Origin: Labedaea rhizosphaerae
GTDB lineage: Bacteria > Actinomycetota > Actinomycetes > Mycobacteriales > Pseudonocardiaceae
Assembly: GCF_004362825.1 (NCBI RefSeq)
Contig: NZ_SNXZ01000003.1
Location: 720,784 to 784,783, forward strand
Length of the DNA stretch: 64,000 nucleotides
Direction: 5' to 3'
The notes under the pieces were generated by a model, which worked only from the letters and a program-made list of their open reading frames with translations, was not told the DNA's origin and made no database searches. Positions 16,886 to 22,732 of the stretch are shown in pieces (within the stretch, counting starts at the first letter, position 1; each line of letters opens with the position of its first letter). Position numbers and translations under genes: made by a program.

Positions 16886-17797
16886 TCAGGACTCGGATTC
16901 GAGGGTGGCGGTGCGGAGGGCGGCGGCCAGGCGGGCGGCGGGTTCGGAGACGGGGCCGGGGAGGCGGGCGAGGAGGATCCGGCGTTGTTCGCTGGGGCCG
17001 CCGCGCACGGGCAGGACGCGCACACCCGGCGGCGCCACCTTGGCCACCGGGGCGGGCACGGTCGTGATGCCGAGACCCGCCGCCACCAGGTGGAGCTTGG
17101 CCAGCCAGTCGCGCGCGGTGTGGACGATCTCGGGCCGTTCGTTCAGGCCGGGCCACACGCCCATCAGCAGTTCGCCGCCCGCCCCGGCGATCCAGCGCTC
17201 ACCGTGCAGGTCGGCGACGTCGACGAAATCGCCGTGCGCCAATGGATGGGTGCTGGACAGCGCGATGCGCAGGCTGCGTTCGGTCAACGTCTGCAGTTCC
17301 AGCGGCGGCGTCTCGGCATCGGGCGAGCGGAACGGCGGGCCGGACGCCAGTAGCGCGAGATCGACGGTGCCCGCCCGCAACGCCCGGGTCAGGGCCGGCG
17401 TGCCGCCCTCGCGGGTGAGCACCGTGATCGCCGGGTCGGTGCGGCGCAACGCGGCCAGCGCGCGCGGCACCAGCCAGGCCCCGGCCGTCGGGATCCAGCC
17501 GAGCCGCACCGTGCCCGCCTCCTCGGGCAGGCCGGCCAGCTCGCGGCTCGCGGCATCGACTTCGTCGACGGCGGCGGCTGCCCGGCGCACCACGATCCGG
17601 CCGGCCGGTGTCAACCGCACGCCGTCGTGGCGGCGTTCCAGCAGTGGGGTGCCGGCGGCGCGTTCCAGTGCGGCGATCTGGCGGGACACCGCGGACTGCG
17701 TGTAGCCGAGCGCGGCCGCCGCGGCGGTGAGCGTGCCGCGTTCGGCGACCTCACGGAACACCCGCAGCGCGACGAGGGAAGCATCGGCGAAGGCCAT
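16886..17797 (-). CDS. LysR-family transcriptional regulator
   Basis: The 303-residue protein has an N-terminal LysR HTH (LTAAAAALGYTQSAVSRQIA, about residues 22-41) followed by a periplasmic-binding-protein-like effector domain. ATG 17797 gives the normal LysR length; the frame extends upstream without a better start. It is divergent, 71 bp away, from the two SDR genes, which are its likely targets. The inducer is unknown. Confidence 0.92.
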   Translation of the reverse strand: MAFADASLVALRVFREVAERGTLTAAAAALGYTQSAVSRQIAALERAAGTPLLERRHDGVRLTPAGRIVVRRAAAAVDEVDAASRELAGLPEEAGTVRLGWIPTAGAWLVPRALAALRRTDPAITVLTREGGTPALTRALRAGTVDLALLASGPPFRSPDAETPPLELQTLTERSLRIALSSTHPLAHGDFVDVADLHGERWIAGAGGELLMGVWPGLNERPEIVHTARDWLAKLHLVAAGLGITTVPAPVAKVAPPGVRVLPVRGGPSEQRRILLARLPGPVSEPAARLAAALRTATLESES

Positions 17798-17868
17798 GAC
17801 ACATACGCATACCATGGTTGCGCTTTTCTCGCTTTTCGCATGCACCAGCCGCGCCTAACGTCGAAGGC

Positions 17869-18795
17869 ATGAGCTTGATCGAAACCCCGTTCGGATTCAC
17901 CAGCACCGCCCTGGACGTGGTCGAGGGCATCGACCTGACCGGACGGCGAGCCGTGGTCACGGGCGCGTCGTCCGGCATCGGCGTGGAGACCGCGCGCGCC
18001 CTCGCCGCGACCGGCGCCGAGGTCACCCTGGCCGTCCGCGACACCGAAGCCGGCCACCGCACGGCCAAGGACATCGCCGCCACCACGGGCAACGAAGACC
18101 TGCACGTCCACCCGCTCGACCTGACCGACCTGGACTCGGTCGCCGCGTTCACGTCGGCGTGGGACGGGCCGCTGCACATCCTCGTCAACAACGCCGGGGT
18201 GATGGCCTGCCCGGAGCGGCACACCCCGCAGGGCTGGGAGTGGCAGTTCGCCACAAACCACCTCGGGCACTTCGCGCTGGCCACCGGGCTGCACGACGCC
18301 CTGGCCGCCGACGGCGCCGCCCGCATCGTCTCGGTGAGCTCGACCGGCCACCAGCGCTCGCCGATCGTGTTCGACGACGTCCACTTCGCGTTCCGGCCCT
18401 ACGACCCGTGGCTGGCCTACGGCCAGTCGAAGACCGCGAACGTGTTGTTCGCGGTCGAGGCCACGCGGCGCTGGGCGGACGACGGCATCACCGCGAACGC
18501 CGTCATGCCCGGCGGCATCTTCACCAACCTGCAGCGCCACACCGGCGGCCGCGGCACCGGCCAGACGCCGCTCGAACTGATGAAGACGCCGGCGCAAGGC
18601 GCGGCGACGTCGGTCCTGGTGGCCACTTCCCCGCTGCTGAAGGGGATCGGCGGGCGCTACTTCGAGGACTGCGCCGAGGCCGTCACCATCGACCGCCGCG
18701 GTGAGGCGCCGCCGTTGCACGGTGTCGCCCGCTACGCGCTGGATCCCGAAGGCGCGCAACGGTTGTGGGACCTGTCGGAACGGAGCGTGGCATGA
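17869..18795 (+). CDS. Short-chain dehydrogenase/reductase (WWOX/retinol dehydrogenase-like)
   Basis: The 308-residue SDR has all expected sites: TGASSGIG cofactor loop, NNAG, a catalytic Ser in SVSSTG and YGQSK as the Tyr/Lys pair. It should be an NAD(P)-dependent oxidoreductase in the cytoplasm. ATG 17869 follows GAAGG closely. Its stop overlaps the ATG of the next SDR (ATGA). Divergent LysR suggests inducible expression. Confidence 0.9.
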   Translation: MSLIETPFGFTSTALDVVEGIDLTGRRAVVTGASSGIGVETARALAATGAEVTLAVRDTEAGHRTAKDIAATTGNEDLHVHPLDLTDLDSVAAFTSAWDGPLHILVNNAGVMACPERHTPQGWEWQFATNHLGHFALATGLHDALAADGAARIVSVSSTGHQRSPIVFDDVHFAFRPYDPWLAYGQSKTANVLFAVEATRRWADDGITANAVMPGGIFTNLQRHTGGRGTGQTPLELMKTPAQGAATSVLVATSPLLKGIGGRYFEDCAEAVTIDRRGEAPPLHGVARYALDPEGAQRLWDLSERSVA

Positions 18796-19604
18796 CGGTC
18801 GCACTGGTCACCGGCGCCACCCAGGGCCTCGGCCTGGCGCTGGTCGAAGGGCTTGCCCAGCGTCTGACGCCCGAGGACACCGTCTACCTCACCGGCCGCG
18901 ACCTCGGCCGGATCAACCAGGCCGTCGAGTCGCTGCCCGGCGGGGGCGCCCAGGTGCGTGGCGAGGTCTTCGACGTCGCCGAGCCGATGGCCGCCGCCCG
19001 TCTCGCCGACCGGCTGGGCGGGGTCGACATCGTGTTCGGCAACGCCGTCATGCGCGTCGGTCCCGACGACGATCCGCGCTCGATCGTCGAGGCGTACACG
19101 GAGGTCAACAACTTCGGCACCACACGGTTGTTGCGTGCCTTCGCCCCCATCATGCGCGACAACGGGCGCCTGATCGTCGTGGCCAGTTCCCTTGGCACGC
19201 TGCGCCAACTCGCACCGGTGCTGCACGACCGCTTCGACGGCTTGTCCTCTTTGGACGAGGTGGACGAGCAGGTGGCCGCGTGGCGGGATGCCGTGCTGGA
19301 CGGCAGCGCACGCTCGGGCGCGTGGCCGGGATTCGTGAACATCCCGTCCAAGATCGCGCAGGTCGCCGCCGTGCGGGCGCTGGCCGAGCAACGCCGGGAA
19401 GACGACGCCGCCCGCGGGATCCTCGTCGCCGCCGCCTGCCCCGGCATGATCAACACACCGACTTCGGCACTGTGGTGGGACGTCAGCGACGCGCCCACGC
19501 CCGCGCAGGCCGCCGTCGCCCTGCTGGAGCTCGCGTTCCAGCCCGTCGACCCCGACCGCTACGGGCAGCTGGTCCGCCACGGCAAGGTCGTGCCCTGGCG
19601 GTAG
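18792..19604 (+). CDS. SDR-family protein, apparently without the catalytic Tyr
   Basis: The 270-residue protein starts with the SDR nucleotide loop TGATQGLG and keeps SSLG at the Ser position. NNAG is changed to GNAV, and the usual YxxxK appears as NIPSK, with Asn in place of Tyr. It resembles carbonyl-reductase-type SDRs. It may be a partner subunit, or may bind substrate without normal catalysis. It is coupled by ATGA overlap to the intact SDR upstream. Confidence 0.82.
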   Translation: MTVALVTGATQGLGLALVEGLAQRLTPEDTVYLTGRDLGRINQAVESLPGGGAQVRGEVFDVAEPMAAARLADRLGGVDIVFGNAVMRVGPDDDPRSIVEAYTEVNNFGTTRLLRAFAPIMRDNGRLIVVASSLGTLRQLAPVLHDRFDGLSSLDEVDEQVAAWRDAVLDGSARSGAWPGFVNIPSKIAQVAAVRALAEQRREDDAARGILVAAACPGMINTPTSALWWDVSDAPTPAQAAVALLELAFQPVDPDRYGQLVRHGKVVPWR

Positions 19605-19618
19605 CGCCGATCGCCTGC

Positions 19619-19834
19619 CTAGGGTCGACCCGCGTCCGGCCGCTGCCCGGTGAACGAGCGGACCTTGTGCATGGCGGTGTCGATCTGGCGGCGATAGCGG
19701 CCCTTGGTCTGCTTGTCGATGAACGCGCCCGCCTTCGCCGCGGCCTGGTTCACCTTGTCCGGGTGGCGCTTGGCGTAGTTCGTCGCGGCCGCCGCGGCGC
19801 CGGCGACGGCGGTGAGCTTCCTGAGCATCGGCAT
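19619..19834 (-). CDS. MT0933/Rv0909-type antitoxin-like small protein
   Basis: The 71-residue basic Ala-rich protein reads ...YAKRHPDKVNQAAAKAGAFIDKQTKGRYRRQID..., the signature of the PF14013 'MT0933-like antitoxin' family. No partner toxin lies next to it, so it may be an orphan or serve another role. ATG 19834 has GGAAGG upstream. Confidence 0.75.
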   Translation of the reverse strand: MPMLRKLTAVAGAAAAATNYAKRHPDKVNQAAAKAGAFIDKQTKGRYRRQIDTAMHKVRSFTGQRPDAGRP

Positions 19835-19918
19835 GACTGGTCCTTCCTGTCGGTGCTTCTCTCACCCAACGAACTACCCACCCGCCAAAGTTCCCAACCA
19901 CGAATCGCCAAATAATGA

Positions 19919-19947
19919 TTGACGGCCATCGGTGAATCGGCCATAGT
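19919..19947 (+). promoter_or_regulatory. Sigma-70-like promoter
   Basis: TTGACG (19919-19924) and CATAGT (19942-19947) are separated by exactly 17 bp. Transcription would start near 19954, upstream of a small ORF and, further on, the tRNA array. Confidence 0.5.
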
Positions 19948-19984
19948 GAAAACACACACCGACCACGAGGACCCGGGAGAAGCG

Positions 19985-20122
19985 ATGTCGAGCATGCGAG
20001 AGCGAGGGTCGCAGCGCCAGCAGTCAGGCGCCGTGGCCGTTGCCGCGCGCCTGCTCGGCCGGCGGCAGTCCCTCGCGTGGTCCAGCGAGATGCTTCTGAC
20101 CTGGGAAGGCTCTCCTCCGTGA
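19985..20122 (+). CDS. Small ORF of unknown function between promoter and terminator
   Basis: It encodes 45 residues starting MSSMRERGSQRQQ, with a GGGAGA ribosome-binding site just upstream of ATG 19985. Its stop lies inside the first of two hairpins that end in a strong terminator. It could be a real small protein, a leader peptide or part of a small RNA. No family is recognised. Confidence 0.35.
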   Translation: MSSMRERGSQRQQSGAVAVAARLLGRRQSLAWSSEMLLTWEGSPP

Positions 20123-20186
20123 CGTAACCAGCGTCACGCACGGGAGCCGCCCATCGCACAAGCGATCCGGGCGGCTTCTTCTATTT
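20118..20186 (+). terminator. Two hairpins ending in an intrinsic terminator
   Basis: Hairpin 1 is CGTGACG/CGTCACG (20118-20138). Hairpin 2 is AGCCGCCC-ATCGC, loop ACAA, then GCGAT-cc-GGGCGGCT (20145-20176), followed by TCTTCTATTT. The U-rich tail makes this one of the clearest intrinsic terminators in the window. It stands 17 bp before the first tRNA gene. Confidence 0.75.
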
Positions 20187-20202
20187 CCCATGCAAAAAAC
20201 AA

Positions 20203-20271
20203 ATCGGTGAGCTTCGGAAGCGGCGTGGTCTCCAAAACCGCGGCGAGAGGGTTCGACACCTTCCACCGGTG
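20203..20271 (+). tRNA. tRNA-Trp (CCA), 69 nt, shortened D-arm
   Basis: The acceptor pairs over 7 bp with one T-G pair (ATCGGTG/CACCGGT). The anticodon stem GTGGT/ACCGC holds loop CTCCAAA, and the T-arm has loop TTCGACA. The D-arm is only CTTC-G-GAAG. Overall length is 69 nt instead of ~73-76. It may be non-functional or a specialised array tRNA. Confidence 0.65.
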
Positions 20272-20328
20272 CTTTACCGCGCAATTTCGGCGCCTGTTCT
20301 TTCACAACTCCACAGCGGAGCAAGACAT

Positions 20329-20401
20329 GCGGTCGTGGTGAACTCGGCGGACACGCCAGGCTTCCACCCTGGAGCAGCGGGTTCGATGCCCGCCGGCCGC
20401 T
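20329..20401 (+). tRNA. tRNA-Gly (TCC)
   Basis: Complete 73-nt cloverleaf: acceptor GCGGTCG/CGGCCGC, anticodon stem CCAGG/CCTGG with loop CTTCCAC (anticodon TCC), T-stem GCGGG/CCCGC. No encoded CCA. Confidence 0.9.
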
Positions 20402-20403
20402 CG

Positions 20404-20422
20404 GTTGAGCCTGCGGCTCAAC
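20404..20422 (+). other. Hairpin between tRNA-Gly and tRNA-Arg
   Basis: A perfect 8-bp stem, GTTGAGCC/GGCTCAAC, with a 3-nt loop lies in the 23-bp spacer. It could be a processing signal or a terminator; the other array spacers lack such a stem. Confidence 0.5.
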
Positions 20423-20424
20423 GG

Positions 20425-20496
20425 ACCCCCATAGCTCAACGGAGAGAGTGCGGCGCTACGAACGCCGAGGTCGAGGTTCGATTCCTCGTGGGGGTG
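20425..20496 (+). tRNA. tRNA-Arg (ACG)
   Basis: 72-nt cloverleaf with acceptor ACCCCCA/TGGGGGT, anticodon stem CGGCG/CGCCG with loop CTACGAA and T-stem CGAGG/CCTCG. A34 would be expected to become inosine. Confidence 0.9.
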
Positions 20497-20501
20497 CGCA
20501 T

Positions 20502-20573
20502 GGCGCGTTGGTCCAGCGGTACGGATGCCCGGTTCTCGTCCGGGGGACGCGGGTTCGACTCCCGCACGCGCTG
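20502..20573 (+). tRNA. tRNA-Glu (CTC)
   Basis: 72-nt cloverleaf with acceptor GGCGCGT/ACGCGCT (one terminal G-T), anticodon stem CCCGG/CCGGG with loop TTCTCGT and T-stem GCGGG/CCCGC. It starts 5 bp after tRNA-Arg. Confidence 0.88.
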
Positions 20574-20579
20574 CGCCAG

Positions 20580-20653
20580 GCGGTTCTAGCCCAACCGGGA
20601 GAGGCACTTGGTCGAGGGCCAAGCCAGTCGGGGTTCGACTCCCCGGAACCGCA
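20580..20653 (+). tRNA. tRNA with ambiguous anticodon (GAG, Leu; or CGA, Ser), class I variable arm
   Basis: Acceptor GCGGTTC/GAACCGC, T-stem CGGGG/CCCCG and a 5-nt variable arm are all sound. The anticodon stem CTTGG/CCAAG leaves loop TCGAGGG, which gives GAG but puts C at the position 33 that is normally U. Keeping U33 would give CGA with an enlarged loop. Leu and Ser tRNAs normally have long variable arms, and this one does not. Confidence 0.6.
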
Positions 20654-20663
20654 CGCAAGACAA

Positions 20664-20740
20664 GCCCCTGTATCCCAACTGGCAGAGGACGCACGCTCAG
20701 AACGTGTGGGGTCCAGGTTCGAATCCTGGCAGGGGTACCA
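20664..20740 (+). tRNA. tRNA-Leu-like (CAG) with short class I variable arm and encoded CCA
   Basis: Acceptor GCCCCTG/CAGGGGT (one G-T), anticodon stem GCACG/CGTGT with loop CTCAGAA, and T-stem CCAGG/CCTGG are complete. The variable region is only GGGGT, unlike normal class II tRNA-Leu. CCA is encoded at 20738-20740. Confidence 0.75.
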
Positions 20741-20741
20741 G

Positions 20742-20815
20742 TGCCCGTTGGTCCAGATCGGCAAGGATGCCGGACTCTGACTCCGGAGACCGAGGTTCGA
20801 ACCCTCGACGGGCAG
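20742..20815 (+). tRNA. tRNA-Gln (CTG)
   Basis: Acceptor TGCCCGT/ACGGGCA, anticodon stem CCGGA/TCCGG with loop CTCTGAC and T-stem CGAGG/CCTCG. It begins one base after the previous tRNA's CCA. Confidence 0.9.
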
Positions 20816-20827
20816 CGCAGGACATCG

Positions 20828-20910
20828 GCCCCCGTGGCGGAACGGCAGACGCACGCGGCTCAAACCCGCGGGCCCGCACGGGCGTGCAGGTTCGACTCCT
20901 GCCGGGGGTA
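20828..20910 (+). tRNA. tRNA-Leu (CAA), class II
   Basis: Normal 83-nt class II tRNA: acceptor GCCCCCG/CGGGGGT, anticodon stem CGCGG/CCGCG with loop CTCAAAC, long variable arm (GCCCGCACGGGC hairpin) and T-stem GCAGG/CCTGC. Confidence 0.92.
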
Positions 20911-21065
20911 CTCAGCCGGTGCGACGGCGGCGACTTCCTCGCCACGGCGGCGACCATAGCCAGGCTGACCAGCGACAACACGGGCACGGCAGGGCGTGGC
21001 CGCGGCGGTTCACGCGAAGGAGTGAGCACGAGGGAATGTGGAGCCGCACCCCGTCGTTCCAGCGG

Positions 21066-21085
21066 TTGGTTGAACAGTCAACCAA
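21066..21085. promoter_or_regulatory. Palindromic operator upstream of the TPR gene
   Basis: TTGGTTGA and TCAACCAA form perfect 8-bp arms around ACAG, ending 2 bp before the AGGAGG ribosome-binding site. It could bind a dimeric repressor or act as an RNA hairpin near the start codon. Confidence 0.5.
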
Positions 21086-21098
21086 TTAGGAGGAAGCA

Positions 21099-21416
21099 GT
21101 GGACGGGACCTTGTTCGGTCGCTACCGCTACGCCGGGATGTTGTTCGACGACCGGCAGTACAGCGCGGCCGCGACGGAACTGGCGGAGCTGGTGACGGAA
21201 GAGCCGGACAACACCGCGATCCGGCTGCTGCTGGCCCGCGCGTACTACCACTCGGCGCAGCTCACCCGCGCCGAGGCGGAACTGCGCGAGGTGCTCCAGC
21301 GCAACCCGGCGGACGCCTACGCCCACCTGATGCTGGGCCGGGTGTTGCAACGCCAGAGCAGGCACGACGAGGCCGCGAGCAGTTTGCGGCTCGCCGCGGC
21401 CATGAGCGGTGAGTGA
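21099..21416 (+). CDS. Small tetratricopeptide-repeat protein inside the tRNA array
   Basis: The 105-residue protein is almost entirely TPR helices: DDRQYSAAATELAELVTEEPDN, AIRLLLARAYYHSAQLTRAEAELREVLQRNP and AYAHLMLGRVLQRQSRHDEAASSLR. TPRs bind proteins; no enzyme domain is present. GTG 21099 has AGGAGG 5 bp upstream and a palindrome before it. It lies between two tRNA blocks, with tRNA-Ser starting 6 bp after the stop, so it is probably cotranscribed with tRNAs. Confidence 0.85.
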   Translation: MDGTLFGRYRYAGMLFDDRQYSAAATELAELVTEEPDNTAIRLLLARAYYHSAQLTRAEAELREVLQRNPADAYAHLMLGRVLQRQSRHDEAASSLRLAAAMSGE

Positions 21417-21422
21417 GAACTA

Positions 21423-21508
21423 GGAGGGCTGGCTGAGTGGCAAGGCACCGGGTTGCTAACCCGAGGTCCGGGTCTCCCCCGGCGCGCGTTCGATCCGCGC
21501 GCCCTCCG
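21423..21508 (+). tRNA. tRNA-Ser (GCT)
   Basis: Class II, 86 nt: acceptor GGAGGGC/GCCCTCC, anticodon loop TTGCTAA on a 4-bp stem with one terminal mismatch, long variable arm and T-stem GCGCG/CGCGC. Confidence 0.88.
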
Positions 21509-21516
21509 CGTTCTCG

Positions 21517-21606
21517 GGAGGATTGGCCGAGCCCGGTAAGGCAGCTGTTTCGAAAACAGTGGTCGGCGTGACGAGCGCCGCGCAGGTTCGAATCCTGCAT
21601 CCTCCG
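21517..21606 (+). tRNA. tRNA-Ser (CGA)
   Basis: Class II, 90 nt: acceptor GGAGGAT/ATCCTCC, anticodon stem GCTGT/ACAGT with loop TTCGAAA, variable arm GGCGTGACGAGCGCC and T-stem GCAGG/CCTGC. Confidence 0.9.
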
Positions 21607-21621
21607 CTCAGCGAAGTTCCC

Positions 21622-21693
21622 GCCCCTGTGGTCCAACGGACACGACTCCGCTCTCCGAAGGCGGCAATGCAGGTTCGACTCCTGCTGGGGGCA
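21622..21693 (+). tRNA. tRNA-Arg (CCG)
   Basis: 72 nt: acceptor GCCCCTG/TGGGGGC with two wobble pairs, anticodon stem CCGCT/GGCGG with loop CTCCGAA and T-stem GCAGG/CCTGC. Confidence 0.87.
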
Positions 21694-21705
21694 CGGCAAA
21701 ACCTT

Positions 21706-21774
21706 GGGGTACGCGCCGGCGCGCAGGTCATCCTTGCAAGATCACCGTGGGGGGTTCGACACCCTCGTACTCCA
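21706..21774 (+). tRNA. tRNA-Ala-like (TGC), 69 nt, degenerate
   Basis: Acceptor GGGGTAC/GTACTCC and T-stem GGGGG/CCCTC pair with wobbles. The anticodon loop CTTGCAA sits on a stem with one C-C mismatch. The D-region is a short palindrome, GCGCCGGCGC, rather than a normal D-arm. Length is 69 nt, as in the Trp and Met members. Confidence 0.55.
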
Positions 21775-21784
21775 CTTCGCACGC

Positions 21785-21857
21785 GCGCGTGTGGCTCAGC
21801 GGCGAGAGCATCCCGGTCACATCGGGGAGATCCCAGGTTCGAGTCCTGGTACGCGCA
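21785..21857 (+). tRNA. tRNA-Val (CAC)
   Basis: 73 nt: acceptor GCGCGTG/TACGCGC with one G-T, anticodon stem TCCCG/CGGGG with loop GTCACAT and T-stem CCAGG/CCTGG. Confidence 0.87.
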
Positions 21858-21871
21858 CGGTCTTGTTCGAA

Positions 21872-21943
21872 CGCGCGGGGCCCAGTGGCCAGCCGGGGCT
21901 CATAACCCCGGCCCGCCTGGTGCGACACCAGGACGCGCGACCA
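21872..21943 (+). tRNA. tRNA-Met-like (CAT), 69 nt plus encoded CCA, initiator-like anticodon stem
   Basis: Anticodon stem CGGGG/CCCCG with loop CTCATAA has the run of G-C pairs typical of initiators. The acceptor CGCGCGG/ACGCGCG pairs over 6 bp, and the T-loop is TGCGACA instead of TTC. The D-arm is shortened to GGCC-CAGT-GGCC. CCA is encoded at 21941-21943. Confidence 0.6.
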
Positions 21944-21973
21944 TGCTCCGCTGTGGACGACCTGTTCGCATTC

Positions 21974-22011
21974 ATACACTACGAATGCAAACAGTACGAT
22001 TTCGTAGTAAA
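21974..22011. repeat. 38-bp element, copy B
   Basis: It has dyad arms ACTACGAA (21978-21985) and TTCGTAGT (22001-22008). It is the same element as copy C, exactly 100 bp to the right, and resembles the MarR promoter element at 13524-13561. It lies between the last tRNA and the 3' end of the nth-like gene, where no protein gene starts. Confidence 0.7.
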
Positions 22012-22073
22012 TCCCATCAGGATCTACCGACCTTGGGCTCCCCGAGCGGTCGAGACCGAGCTACTTCGCATCG

Positions 22074-22111
22074 ATACACTACGAATCCAAACACTATGAT
22101 TTCGTAGTAAA
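22074..22111. repeat. 38-bp element, copy C
   Basis: It keeps both 8-bp dyad arms (22078-22085 and 22101-22108) and differs from copy B at only a few middle positions. Identity extends a few bases left (TTCGCAT). The 62 bp between copies B and C have no recognised content. Confidence 0.7.
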
Positions 22112-22120
22112 TGAGCGGGT

Positions 22121-22723
22121 TCACTTCGTGTCGAGGCCGTACCGGACCAACGCCGCCGCCAGCACCGCCGCCTGATCCGGCTTCACCCTGGCCGCCAACT
22201 TCGCCGGATCCGTCGGCAGACCGGCCTTCTTGGCCGCGTCGAGGGCCTTCTTGTCGAAGCTTGGCCGCAGGAACGGCCACACCGCCTGGGCCTCGCGGCA
22301 GAAGATCTCCGCACCCGTCGGCCCGATCTTCGGGAACTCCTCGAGCAGGCCGCGCACCTTCCCCGGGTCCTGGTCGGCCTCGGCGGCGAGCTTGCGCAGG
22401 TCGTCCTTGTACCGCTCGTGCAGCAACTCGGCCCCGTCCGCGAGGTACCGCGCCGTGCTCTCGTCATAGCGCTTGTACCCACCGCGCCCGAGCACGTCGA
22501 CCCGTTGCTGCCAGGTCGAGTCACGCAGTTTCGCCGGCGTCTTCCACCCCGCGTCGAACAGGCAGCGCGCGGTCCGCACGGCGATGTCCGCCTTGATCCG
22601 GCCCGACAGCAACGTGGTCAGCACCAGCAGCTGGTAGAGCGGCCCGGGCTTGTCGGTCAGCTTGATGCCGGCCTCCTCCGCGTAGCTCGGGCCGTACCGC
22701 GAAAGCAGCTCCTCGACGTCCAC
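22121..22723 (-). CDS. Endonuclease III-like HhH-GPD family protein
   Basis: The 200-residue protein matches the HhH-GPD base-excision glycosylase fold, with VLTTLLSGRIKADIA near the N-terminus and a helix-hairpin-helix LLEEFPKIGPTGAEIFCREAQ. It lacks the C-terminal FeS cysteines and the usual catalytic Lys in the hairpin, so it may be a glycosylase variant or bind DNA without lyase activity. It starts at GTG 22723, 9 bp after the reductase gene stop, in the same operon. Confidence 0.75.
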   Translation of the reverse strand: MDVEELLSRYGPSYAEEAGIKLTDKPGPLYQLLVLTTLLSGRIKADIAVRTARCLFDAGWKTPAKLRDSTWQQRVDVLGRGGYKRYDESTARYLADGAELLHERYKDDLRKLAAEADQDPGKVRGLLEEFPKIGPTGAEIFCREAQAVWPFLRPSFDKKALDAAKKAGLPTDPAKLAARVKPDQAAVLAAALVRYGLDTK

Positions 22724-22732
22724 AAAGTGCGG

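Noticed and set aside
19619..19834. Toxin-antitoxin module
   Set aside because: Only the antitoxin-like gene is present; neither neighbour looks like a toxin.
20272..20328. A further degenerate tRNA between tRNA-Trp and tRNA-Gly
   Set aside because: No acceptor or anticodon stem could be paired.
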